Made by a program: the position numbers and the translations under genes. From Firmicutes bacterium UBA3553 (GTDB lineage Bacteria; Bacillota; Clostridia; Tissierellales; Sedimentibacteraceae): a stretch of 29,893 nt of DNA. The DNA is taken from assembly GCA_002381185.1 (NCBI GenBank), contig DFOA01000031.1, forward strand, positions 1-29,893, given 5' to 3'. The notes under the pieces are model-generated. The model ran no database searches. It had not been told where the DNA came from and saw only the letters and a program-made list of their open reading frames with translations. Every line of letters begins with the position of its first letter. The first letter of the stretch is position 1. Below, piece after piece: positions 15,961 through 22,699 of the stretch.

Positions 15961-16407
15961 ATGGATATTTTAAACTTGCTGGAAAGAATCGAGGATATTA
16001 TTGAAGAAGCTTCAAAATTTCCTTTGTCAAATAAAGTTATGATTGATAAGGAAGAAATTTTGGAAGTGATAAATGAAATAAGATTAAAGCTGCCTGATGA
16101 AATAAACAGGGCATCATGGGTTGCAAAGGAGCGCCAGAGAATATTAAACGAAGCTCAGTCAGAAGCAGATGAACTTATCGAAAAGGTTAAAGAGCAACAA
16201 AAATATTTGGTGGAAGAAAACGAAATATCAAGACAAGCACAAAAATATGCAAAACAATTGATTGAGGAAGCTGAAAGAAAAGCAAATGATATGAAAATAG
16301 GAGCTTATAACTACAGCGATGAAATATTGTCCAAGCTCCAGGAAAAAATAAGAGAAATCAACGGAATAATAGAACAAAACAGAGAAGTTCTTAAAAATAT
16401 GGAATAA
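15961..16407 (+). CDS. Coiled-coil protein of unknown function next to coaD
   Basis: Encodes 148 residues, almost entirely charged and helical with heptad-like spacing (especially 45-148), no signal peptide or membrane helix. Segments such as ILNEAQSEADELIEKVKEQ resemble stalk subunits of V/F-type ATPases and DivIVA-like coiled coils, and such proteins are often annotated only as ATPase. Strong AGGAGGAAG site inside coaD indicates coupled translation. Clostridial genomes frequently keep a similar short protein beside coaD, which suggests a link, but no function can be assigned. Its gene ends the plus-strand operon at a hairpin terminator. Confidence 0.75.
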   Translation: MDILNLLERIEDIIEEASKFPLSNKVMIDKEEILEVINEIRLKLPDEINRASWVAKERQRILNEAQSEADELIEKVKEQQKYLVEENEISRQAQKYAKQLIEEAERKANDMKIGAYNYSDEILSKLQEKIREINGIIEQNREVLKNME

Positions 16408-16416
16408 TTAACGAGT

Positions 16417-16452
16417 AAAAGACACGAGGAAGTTTCCGCGTGCCTTTTGTTT
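16417..16452 (+). terminator. Terminator between convergent coaD operon and chrA pair
   Basis: Long interrupted stem: AAAAG/CTTTT outside, CACG/CGTG (16423-16426 with 16439-16442) and GGA/TCC inside, followed by TTTTGTTT. Placed between convergent genes, so it may serve both strands. Confidence 0.75.
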
Positions 16453-17008
16453 AACACAAAAATACACCTAATAAAGCTGAGGCAAGTATAAAGTGAATTG
16501 CATTTACTTTATACTTCACTAAGGCTATTAATCCTGCAATACAGATAAATATGCCGCCCCATTGTATATTGGCTGCATTCATTATAGCATCGGGATTTTC
16601 TGATTGAATGAATATTATGCCTTTTGCTATGTTAAGAGCAGTTGCAAATAATATTCCTGCGCAGGAAATCTTTATTGCTTTTAAAAAGCTTTGGATATAA
16701 GGGTTATCATAGAACTTAGATAAGAAGAAATAAACAATGCTTACTAAAATAAAAGAAGGAATACATACACCTATTGTAGAAAGAATTGAGCCAATCATTC
16801 CGCCTTTAATATAACCTACATAAGTAGCACCATTAATTGCAACAGGTCCTGATGAAAGCAATTCAAGGGCTAGCATGTCGGCGAATTCTCCGGATGTTAA
16901 TCCTACCAATCTCTGCCCTTCTTCATATATAAAAGCCATCATTGGGTATCCGCCCCCAAAGCTGAGAAATCCTATTTTTAGGAACATAAAAAACAGTTTG
17001 GTATACAT
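16451..17008 (-). CDS. Half-size chromate transporter (ChrA family), subunit 2
   Basis: Encodes 185 residues, one CHR domain. The N-terminal signature FLKIGFLSFGGGYPM is the conserved amphipathic start of the family, followed by EFADMLALELLSSGPVAINGATYVGY and about five to six hydrophobic helices. Short-chain CHR proteins work as pairs of opposite topology. Its ATG overlaps the TAA of the preceding ChrA gene by one base and has an AGGAGG site. Substrate could be chromate or sulfate-like anions; chromate resistance cannot be assumed. Confidence 0.9.
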   Translation of the reverse strand: MYTKLFFMFLKIGFLSFGGGYPMMAFIYEEGQRLVGLTSGEFADMLALELLSSGPVAINGATYVGYIKGGMIGSILSTIGVCIPSFILVSIVYFFLSKFYDNPYIQSFLKAIKISCAGILFATALNIAKGIIFIQSENPDAIMNAANIQWGGIFICIAGLIALVKYKVNAIHFILASALLGVFLC

Positions 17009-17577
17009 TAGTCAATCCTCCTGTACTTGTTATATATTACCAGTAAAATTCCTATTAAGCCGCTAAGAAGGATTACTGTTAAAACGCTCCAGTTAAATAT
17101 AAATACAACTACAAATGAAAATATCATTAATATGAATTCCCATTTTTGCTTCCCTTTTTTTGCTATACTTATGGCATTACACATTATAATAGCAATGGAT
17201 GCTGCACGTATTCCGTTAATTGATCCCTTAATCCACTGCATTTCATTAATAAACGAATAAGCTAATGTAACAAAAATCATACCCAAAAATGCAGGCAGTA
17301 CTGTTCCAAAGGCAGCTGCAAAGGCACCTGGCCAACCACAAATATCTCTCCCTATCATTATTCCTGCATTAAGAGATATAACACCGGGAATTGCCTGTCC
17401 TATTGCAAAATATTCTAATACTTTATCTTTATCAATTAAATGATACCTATCATCCAATTGTTGCTGTAAAATCGGTAATGTTACATTTCCTCCGGTAAAT
17501 GCAAACAACATAGCTTTAAAATAAACACTAAAAATTTCCCACATCATCTGTATTATTTTCTTGTCAGTTTTTTTCAT
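17008..17577 (-). CDS. Half-size chromate transporter (ChrA family), subunit 1
   Basis: Encodes 189 residues, one CHR domain: YFKAMLFAFTGGNVTLPIL near the N-terminus, EYFAIGQAIPGVISLNAGIMIG, then five or six membrane helices (GAFAAAFGTVLPAFLGM and later). The ATG at 17577 follows AGGAGGGATT; the earlier in-frame codon at 17619 lies upstream of this site and is rejected. It is the first gene of a two-gene operon; the two half transporters are paralogous, not a broken single gene, since each starts cleanly with its own ribosome binding site. A promoter candidate TTGTTT-17-TAACAT lies just upstream. Confidence 0.9.
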   Translation of the reverse strand: MKKTDKKIIQMMWEIFSVYFKAMLFAFTGGNVTLPILQQQLDDRYHLIDKDKVLEYFAIGQAIPGVISLNAGIMIGRDICGWPGAFAAAFGTVLPAFLGMIFVTLAYSFINEMQWIKGSINGIRAASIAIIMCNAISIAKKGKQKWEFILMIFSFVVVFIFNWSVLTVILLSGLIGILLVIYNKYRRID

Positions 17578-17625
17578 AATCCCTCCTGTCATAAATAATC
17601 TAGACATTAATGTTAGCACAAAGGA

Positions 17626-17668
17626 ATTAAAAAAACAAGAACCGTCCCTGAAATGGAGACGGTTCTTG
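17626..17668 (-). terminator. Terminator of the TIM-barrel gene
   Basis: Perfect 11-bp stem CAAGAACCGTC/GACGGTTCTTG (17636-17646 with 17658-17668). Read on the minus strand it is followed by seven T. It separates the TIM-barrel gene from the chrA pair. Confidence 0.9.
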
Positions 17669-17673
17669 AGTAT

Positions 17674-18414
17674 TTAAAATAGCTTTTCCCTGTAGTTGTC
17701 CATAATTTCTGAAAACAGCTCGCCGGTTGTGGGAGGAGTGAATGTTATTGCATTGGCTCCTGCCAGAATAGTGTTCTTAATATTTTCAGTATTTGGGCCT
17801 CCTGTTGCTATTATAGGGAAATATGGATGTATTTCACGTATTTTTCTAACTATACTTGCGGTCTTGGCTCCGCCTGAAACATTAAATATAGAAACTCCTG
17901 CATGAATTCTTGATTCGAAATCTTCTCTTTCAGAAACAATTGTAATAATTATGGGAATATCCAGTCGTTTTTTCATTTCAGATATAAGCTCGTTCGGTGT
18001 GGGAGCGTTCATAACTACTCCATAAGCACCGTTTAATTCTGCATTGATGGCAATATCTATAGAACGCTGTCCGGTTGTGATGCCTCCTCCGACGCCTACA
18101 AACACAGGAGCGGAAGAAACTTCTATTATGGCCTGGTTTATGGCTATTTGAGGAGTAAATGGATAAACGGCTATTACTCCATCGGCATTGTGATTTTTAA
18201 TTATCGCAAGGTCGGTAGAAAATATAAGTGACTTAATTCTTTTCCCGAATATGTTAATGCCGCTGGCTTCATATATTTCCTTAGGCATTTGTATTGGCTT
18301 TTTCTTTAGCACAGATTCAATGGTAGGTATAAATTTTTTATCTTTTTTTTCGGTACAATTTTTAACAGCCTGACTGTAATTGTCTTGCATGATTTCATCA
18401 TTAAACTTGTCCAT
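17674..18414 (-). CDS. TIM-barrel protein of unknown function
   Basis: Encodes 246 residues. After a polar N-terminal 50, the protein alternates short hydrophobic strands and helices in a beta/alpha-barrel pattern: SLIFSTDLAII, DGVIAVYPF, PVFVGVGGG (107-111 Gly-rich), GAYGVVMNAP, IPIIITIV, VSIFNVSGG (178-182), PIIATGGP (203-207) and GANAITFTPP. The last two resemble the phosphate-binding loops of FMN- or sugar-phosphate-binding barrels such as IMPDH/nitronate monooxygenase-like or NanE-like enzymes. I cannot assign a reaction. ATG at 18414 follows GGGAGGT at good spacing; a longer version from 18483 would begin upstream of this site and overlap the promoter. Monocistronic, with its own promoter and terminator. 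Confidence 0.8.
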   Translation of the reverse strand: MDKFNDEIMQDNYSQAVKNCTEKKDKKFIPTIESVLKKKPIQMPKEIYEASGINIFGKRIKSLIFSTDLAIIKNHNADGVIAVYPFTPQIAINQAIIEVSSAPVFVGVGGGITTGQRSIDIAINAELNGAYGVVMNAPTPNELISEMKKRLDIPIIITIVSEREDFESRIHAGVSIFNVSGGAKTASIVRKIREIHPYFPIIATGGPNTENIKNTILAGANAITFTPPTTGELFSEIMDNYREKLF

Positions 18415-18450
18415 ATAACCTCCCGCATATCTTGTATTTGTTTTGTTACC

Positions 18451-18479
18451 ATTATACAATTTATTTGCGTAAATTACAA
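18451..18479 (-). promoter_or_regulatory. sigma-A promoter for the TIM-barrel gene
   Basis: On the minus strand TTGTAA (18474-18479), exactly 17 nt, TATAAT (18451-18456). A start near 18445 would leave a leader of about 30 nt. Confidence 0.7.
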
Positions 18480-18511
18480 TCAATTAAATGTCAGTTTTAT
18501 GTAAAAAAAAC

Positions 18512-18540
18512 TATGCAAGATATAACAAAAATTGTATAAT
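18512..18540 (+). promoter_or_regulatory. Candidate promoter for the acetyltransferase gene
   Basis: A perfect TATAAT (18535-18540) with a weak -35 TATGCA (18512-18517) at 17-nt spacing. Divergent from the TIM-barrel promoter. Confidence 0.4.
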
Positions 18541-18615
18541 GATATGGCTTCAACCTTACATTTAAGTGCTGAAAATATTTTTGAATAATGATATTTCAAA
18601 TGGAGAGAATTAACA

Positions 18616-19191
18616 ATGCAGCTATGTATAAGTAATGAAGGCAATTTAAAGCACAAGGGTACAGTGTTGCTGGAAACTGACAGATTTATATTGAGACGGT
18701 TTCAATTAAAGGATGTGCATGATGTGTATGATAATTGGTCAAGTGACATTGATTCGGCGAAGTACAACGCCTGGACAGTTCATGAAAATGAGTATGTTAC
18801 TAAAAGTTATGTATCCGAATGGGTTGAATATTATAAAAAATTAAACTACTATCATTGGGCCATTTTGGACAAGAAAGGCAATGAGGTAATTGGTTCGATT
18901 TCAGTTGCTAATATTAAAAACAGAAAAAAATATTGTGAGATTGGATATACAGTTGCAAAAAAAAGATGGAACGAAGGAATCGCTACAGAAGTATTAATAA
19001 GAGTGCTTGAGTTCTTAACTTCAGACGTGGGCTTTGAAAGGGTACGTGCCATACATGACGTGAGAAACAAGGCGTCCGGAAGGGTTATGGAAAAGGCAGG
19101 AATGATTTTTATTAAAAATAAAATGCAGATTTTTTTGAGCGGTAATAACTTTTTAATGAATTGCAGCGTTTATGAATATAAAAATGATTAG
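18616..19191 (+). CDS. GNAT family N-acetyltransferase (RimJ/RimL-like)
   Basis: Encodes 191 residues. The N-terminal LLETDRFILRRFQLKDV is the usual opening of the RimJ/RimL subgroup, whose members acetylate ribosomal protein N-termini, antibiotics or small amines. VIGSISVANI, EIGYTVAKKRWNEGIATEV (the acetyl-CoA pyrophosphate loop, R-W-x-x-G-x-A) and RVRAIHDVRNKASGRVMEKAGM form the conserved core. ATG follows GGAGAG. It stands alone between the divergent TIM-barrel gene and the tig cluster. The acceptor substrate cannot be predicted. Confidence 0.9.
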   Translation: MQLCISNEGNLKHKGTVLLETDRFILRRFQLKDVHDVYDNWSSDIDSAKYNAWTVHENEYVTKSYVSEWVEYYKKLNYYHWAILDKKGNEVIGSISVANIKNRKKYCEIGYTVAKKRWNEGIATEVLIRVLEFLTSDVGFERVRAIHDVRNKASGRVMEKAGMIFIKNKMQIFLSGNNFLMNCSVYEYKND

Positions 19192-19260
19192 ATTTTACTG
19201 ACATTCAGAATGGTAAAACTATGAGGAAACTATGATACACCAGAATCTTCAAATAAATTA

Positions 19261-19288
19261 TTGATTTTACAAAGTATTATGGTATAAT
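19261..19288 (+). promoter_or_regulatory. Promoter of the tig-clp cluster
   Basis: TTGATT (19261-19266), 16-nt spacer, TATAAT (19283-19288); a second overlapping TATAAT follows at 19288-19293. No CIRCE or CtsR-like operator is evident. Confidence 0.55.
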
Positions 19289-19370
19289 ATAATGGTTAAA
19301 TTATGAGAATCATTAATTTGAAACAATATTGGCTGTTTTACATACAATATAAAATATCTAGGAGGAACAA

Positions 19371-20732
19371 ATGAGTTCAAAATTACTAAAAAAAGAAAAA
19401 AACCTGGTTACAATTGAGTTTACAGTTACGCCGGAAGAATTTGAAAGTGCTGTGAATAAAGCATATTTAAAAGCTAAGAATAACATTAATGTTCAAGGAT
19501 TCAGAAAAGGAAAAGCTCCGAGACATATAATAGAAAAAAAATATGGCAAGAGCATTTTTTATGATGATGCATTGGATCTTGCTGTACAGGAAGAATATCC
19601 GAAGGCTGTTAAAGAACTTAATCTTGATGTTATAAACAGTCCTAAAGTTGACATTGTAAAATTTGAAGTAGGTGAAGAAATAGTTTTAACTGCCGATGTT
19701 GAAGTTATGCCTGAAGTTGAACTTCCTGAATATAAAGGCATCGAAGTTGAAAAAACTGAAATAAATGTATCTGATGAAGATGTGGAAAAAGAACTTAAAG
19801 CTATTCAGGAAAAAAATGCCAGAATAGTTGAAGTTAATGACAGAGCGGTACAAAAAGGTGACTTCCTGACTATTGATTATGCAGGATTTGTCGGAGAAGA
19901 ACAATTTGAAGGCGGAACCGCAGAAAATCAATCACTTGAAATAGGCTCCAACACATTCATTCCAGGCTTTGAAGAACAATTAATAGGAAAAAGTAAGGGA
20001 GAAGAAGTAAAAGTAAATGTTACTTTCCCAGAAGAGTATCATTCAGAAGAGTTAAAAGGCAAGGATGCTGTTTTCAATGTAACAATTCATGAGATAAAAT
20101 CAAAGGAGCTACCTGCAATTGATGATGAATTTGCTAAAGATGTAAGCGAGTTTGACACTTTGGAAGAATTAAAGGCTGACACAAGAAATAGTTTAGAACA
20201 AAAAGCGGCTGATTCCTCAAAAGTTGCCAATGACAACAATGTAATAACTAAGATAGTTAACGAAGCTAAGGTTGATGTACCTGAGGTTTTAATTCAAAGA
20301 GAAATAGATTACCTTGCAAGAAATTATGAACAGCAATTCCGTCAGCAGGGATTTACAGGCCATGAATATGATGATTTAATCAATAACTTTGTAAACCAAT
20401 ACAAAGAAGGTGCAAGAAGTCAAGCTGAATTTAATGTAAAGGCAGAACTTGTATTAGAAGCTGTTATTAAAAAAGAAAATATAACAGTTTCTGAAGAAGA
20501 ACTTACAAAAGAAGTTGAAGAAGTTGCTGCATCATACAATGTGGAAGAAGACAGATTAGAAGCATTTAAAGAAAGTCTTTTACAATCAAATAAAAGCTAT
20601 ATAGAAGAAACACTTCAAAAAAGAAAAGTTATTAACATGCTTGTAGAAAATGCAGTATTTGTTGAACCTAAAGAGAAGGCGGAAGAACCTGCAGAAGAAG
20701 CAAATGAAGAGTCAAAAGAAGAAGAAAAATAA
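19371..20732 (+). CDS. tig: Trigger factor (ribosome-associated chaperone)
   Basis: Encodes 453 residues in the three-domain plan. The N-terminal ribosome-binding domain has the signature GFRKGKAP at 43-50, which docks near protein L23. The FKBP-type prolyl isomerase domain follows (about 160-245; KGDFLTIDYAGFVG, LEIGSNTFIPGFE). The C-terminal chaperone arms are helical, ending in an acidic Glu-rich tail. AGGAGG precedes the ATG. It heads the tig-clpP-clpX-lon-engB cluster, so nascent-chain folding and protein degradation are encoded together. Between tig and clpP, AATTAAGAT repeats lie just past the stop. Confidence 0.97.
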   Translation: MSSKLLKKEKNLVTIEFTVTPEEFESAVNKAYLKAKNNINVQGFRKGKAPRHIIEKKYGKSIFYDDALDLAVQEEYPKAVKELNLDVINSPKVDIVKFEVGEEIVLTADVEVMPEVELPEYKGIEVEKTEINVSDEDVEKELKAIQEKNARIVEVNDRAVQKGDFLTIDYAGFVGEEQFEGGTAENQSLEIGSNTFIPGFEEQLIGKSKGEEVKVNVTFPEEYHSEELKGKDAVFNVTIHEIKSKELPAIDDEFAKDVSEFDTLEELKADTRNSLEQKAADSSKVANDNNVITKIVNEAKVDVPEVLIQREIDYLARNYEQQFRQQGFTGHEYDDLINNFVNQYKEGARSQAEFNVKAELVLEAVIKKENITVSEEELTKEVEEVAASYNVEEDRLEAFKESLLQSNKSYIEETLQKRKVINMLVENAVFVEPKEKAEEPAEEANEESKEEEK

Positions 20733-20802
20733 ATTAAGATAAAATTAAGATAATTAAGTACAATATAAGTAGAGTAAAATATAATAATAGGAGGAAACTT
20801 TT

Positions 20803-21387
20803 ATGGCACTAGTACCATATGTAATTGAACAAACTGGAAGAGGCGAAAGATCTTACGATATATATTCAAGACTTTTAAAAGACAGAATTATAATTTTAAG
20901 TGATGAAGTCAACGATGCAACAGCAAGCTTGATAGTTGCTCAGTTGTTATTCTTAGAGTCAGAAGATCCTGACAAGGATATACAGTTATATATAAATTCA
21001 CCTGGCGGCTCAATAACTGCAGGAATGGCAATATATGACACTATGCAGTATATTAAGCCTGATGTTTCAACTATCTGCGTAGGTATGGCAGCGAGCATGG
21101 GAGCATTTTTATTGCTGTCGGGAGCAAAAGGAAAAAGATTTGCTCTTCCCAACTCAGAAATAATGATTCACCAGCCTCTGGGCGGAATGAAAGGCCAGGC
21201 TTCTGACATAAAAATACATGCAGACAGAATTATTAAAACCAGAGACACATTAAATAATATTATAAGCGAAAAAACAGGTCAGCCAATAGAAAAGGTTGAA
21301 CGTGATACGGACAGAGACAACTTCATGACAGCGGAGGAAGCTAAGGTATATGGCATAATAGATGAAATTATTGCCAAAAGAAAATAA
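20803..21387 (+). CDS. clpP: ATP-dependent Clp protease proteolytic subunit
   Basis: Encodes 194 residues. The catalytic triad is complete at the canonical positions: Ser98 (GMAASMGAF), His123 (MIHQPLGG) and Asp172 (DRDNFM). N-terminal LVPYVIEQTGRGERSYDIYSRLL is typical, with little or no propeptide. Forms the tetradecameric chamber fed by ClpX, encoded 11 nt downstream. AGGAGG site precedes the start. An AT-rich spacer after tig contains TATAAT but no convincing -35. Confidence 0.98.
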   Translation: MALVPYVIEQTGRGERSYDIYSRLLKDRIIILSDEVNDATASLIVAQLLFLESEDPDKDIQLYINSPGGSITAGMAIYDTMQYIKPDVSTICVGMAASMGAFLLLSGAKGKRFALPNSEIMIHQPLGGMKGQASDIKIHADRIIKTRDTLNNIISEKTGQPIEKVERDTDRDNFMTAEEAKVYGIIDEIIAKRK

Positions 21388-21398
21388 GGAGTGTTTCA

Positions 21399-22658
21399 AT
21401 GAGCAAAATCAATGATAAGCAAATCAAATGCTCGTTTTGCGGTAAATCTCAAGAGCAGGTAAGAAGGCTAATAGCCGGTCCTGACGTCTATATTTGCGAT
21501 GAGTGCATAGAATTATGCCACAACATTGTAGATGATGATATAGATTTGTTTGAAGAGTATGATTTTACGGAGCTGCCAAAACCAAAAGAAATTAAAGAAA
21601 GACTTGATGAATATGTAATTCAGCAGGATCAGGCAAAAAAAGCATTGGCTGTAGCAGTCTACAATCATTATAAAAGAATAAACTATAAGTCGAAGGATGA
21701 CGGGGTAGATATCCAAAAAAGCAACATACTTTTGTTGGGGCCTACAGGAAGCGGGAAGACATACCTGGCTCAGACACTTGCTAAATTATTAAATGTTCCG
21801 TTTGCAATTGCAGATGCTACATCTTTAACTGAAGCAGGATATGTTGGCGAGGATGTTGAGAACATATTGTTAAAGCTTCTGCAGGCTGCAGATTTTGATG
21901 TAGAAAGAGCAGAGAAGGGCATTATATACGTTGACGAAATTGATAAAATATCGAGACGGTCAGAAAACCCTTCTATTACGAGAGATGTAAGCGGTGAAGG
22001 AGTTCAACAGGCGCTTCTTAAAATATTGGAAGGAACTGTTGCAAATGTTCCTCCACAAGGCGGAAGAAAACATCCACATCAAGAATTTATTCAAATAGAT
22101 ACCACCAATATATTATTTATTTTGGGCGGTGCATTTGATGGAATAGAAAAAATTATACAAAAAAGAATAGGCAAGAAAAGCATTGGATTTGGTGCAGACC
22201 TTTCAGGAAATACTTCAATGGATACTGATAGGCTGTTAGCACAGGTTCAATCTCAAGACCTTTTAAAATTCGGATTAATTCCTGAATTTGTAGGAAGAAT
22301 GCCGGTGGTTGTTGCCTTAGAAAAATTGGATAAAAAGGCTTTAATGTCAATTCTGACAGAACCTAAAAACGCTTTGGTAAAACAATACAAGGAACTGTTT
22401 AAAATGGATAATGTAGAATTGGAAATTGAGAAGGAAGCTTTAGAAGAAATATCTGACAGGGCACTTCAAATCAATACAGGTGCCAGGGGCTTAAGAGGAA
22501 TCCTCGAAAGTACAATGACTGATGTTATGTATGAAATACCATCAAGAAATGACATTAAAAAATGTGTTATCACTAAGGATACTATTGTAAATAAAAGTGA
22601 GCCGAAGTTGGTTTTAGCCAAAAAGCCTGTATCTGATAAAAAAGAAAATGCTTCATAA
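21399..22658 (+). CDS. clpX: ATP-dependent Clp protease ATPase subunit ClpX
   Basis: Encodes 419 residues. The N-terminal zinc-binding domain carries Cys11, Cys14, Cys33 and Cys36. The AAA+ module has Walker A GPTGSGKT at 114-121, Walker B IYVDEIDKI, the pore motif GYVGEDVE, and the IGF loop (KKSIGFG) that docks on ClpP. The C-terminal small domain contains the sensor-2 stretch GARGLRGI. Unfolds tagged substrates into ClpP. Starts 11 nt after clpP. A strong terminator overlaps its stop codon, which separates it from lon. Confidence 0.98.
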   Translation: MSKINDKQIKCSFCGKSQEQVRRLIAGPDVYICDECIELCHNIVDDDIDLFEEYDFTELPKPKEIKERLDEYVIQQDQAKKALAVAVYNHYKRINYKSKDDGVDIQKSNILLLGPTGSGKTYLAQTLAKLLNVPFAIADATSLTEAGYVGEDVENILLKLLQAADFDVERAEKGIIYVDEIDKISRRSENPSITRDVSGEGVQQALLKILEGTVANVPPQGGRKHPHQEFIQIDTTNILFILGGAFDGIEKIIQKRIGKKSIGFGADLSGNTSMDTDRLLAQVQSQDLLKFGLIPEFVGRMPVVVALEKLDKKALMSILTEPKNALVKQYKELFKMDNVELEIEKEALEEISDRALQINTGARGLRGILESTMTDVMYEIPSRNDIKKCVITKDTIVNKSEPKLVLAKKPVSDKKENAS

Positions 22659-22685
22659 ACTGCCTGCCTTAAGCAGGCAGTTTTT
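22657..22685 (+). terminator. Terminator between clpX and lon
   Basis: Stem ACTGCCTGC/GCAGGCAGT (22659-22667 with 22673-22681), CTTAA loop, then a T run. It overlaps the clpX stop. Only 14 nt separate its T run from the lon ATG, leaving no room for a promoter between them. Confidence 0.9.
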
Positions 22686-22699
22686 ACTAAGGAGATTAT

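Noticed and set aside
16451..17577. A single full-length chrA broken by a frameshift
   Set aside because: The two halves each begin with their own ribosome binding site and family N-terminal signature, overlapping by one base; this is the normal paired short-chain form.
19193..19230. Terminator after the acetyltransferase gene
   Set aside because: TTTTAC/GTAAAA can pair but the stem is asymmetric and no T run follows.
19200..19371. CIRCE or CtsR operator before tig and clpP
   Set aside because: No TTAGCACTC-type inverted repeat or AGTCAAA-type direct repeat was found in the spacer.
20733..20758. Short AATTAAGAT repeats after tig as another 11-nt array
   Set aside because: Spacing is 11 then 9 nt and the unit is unrelated to GCAATNGATNN; best seen as AT-rich low complexity.
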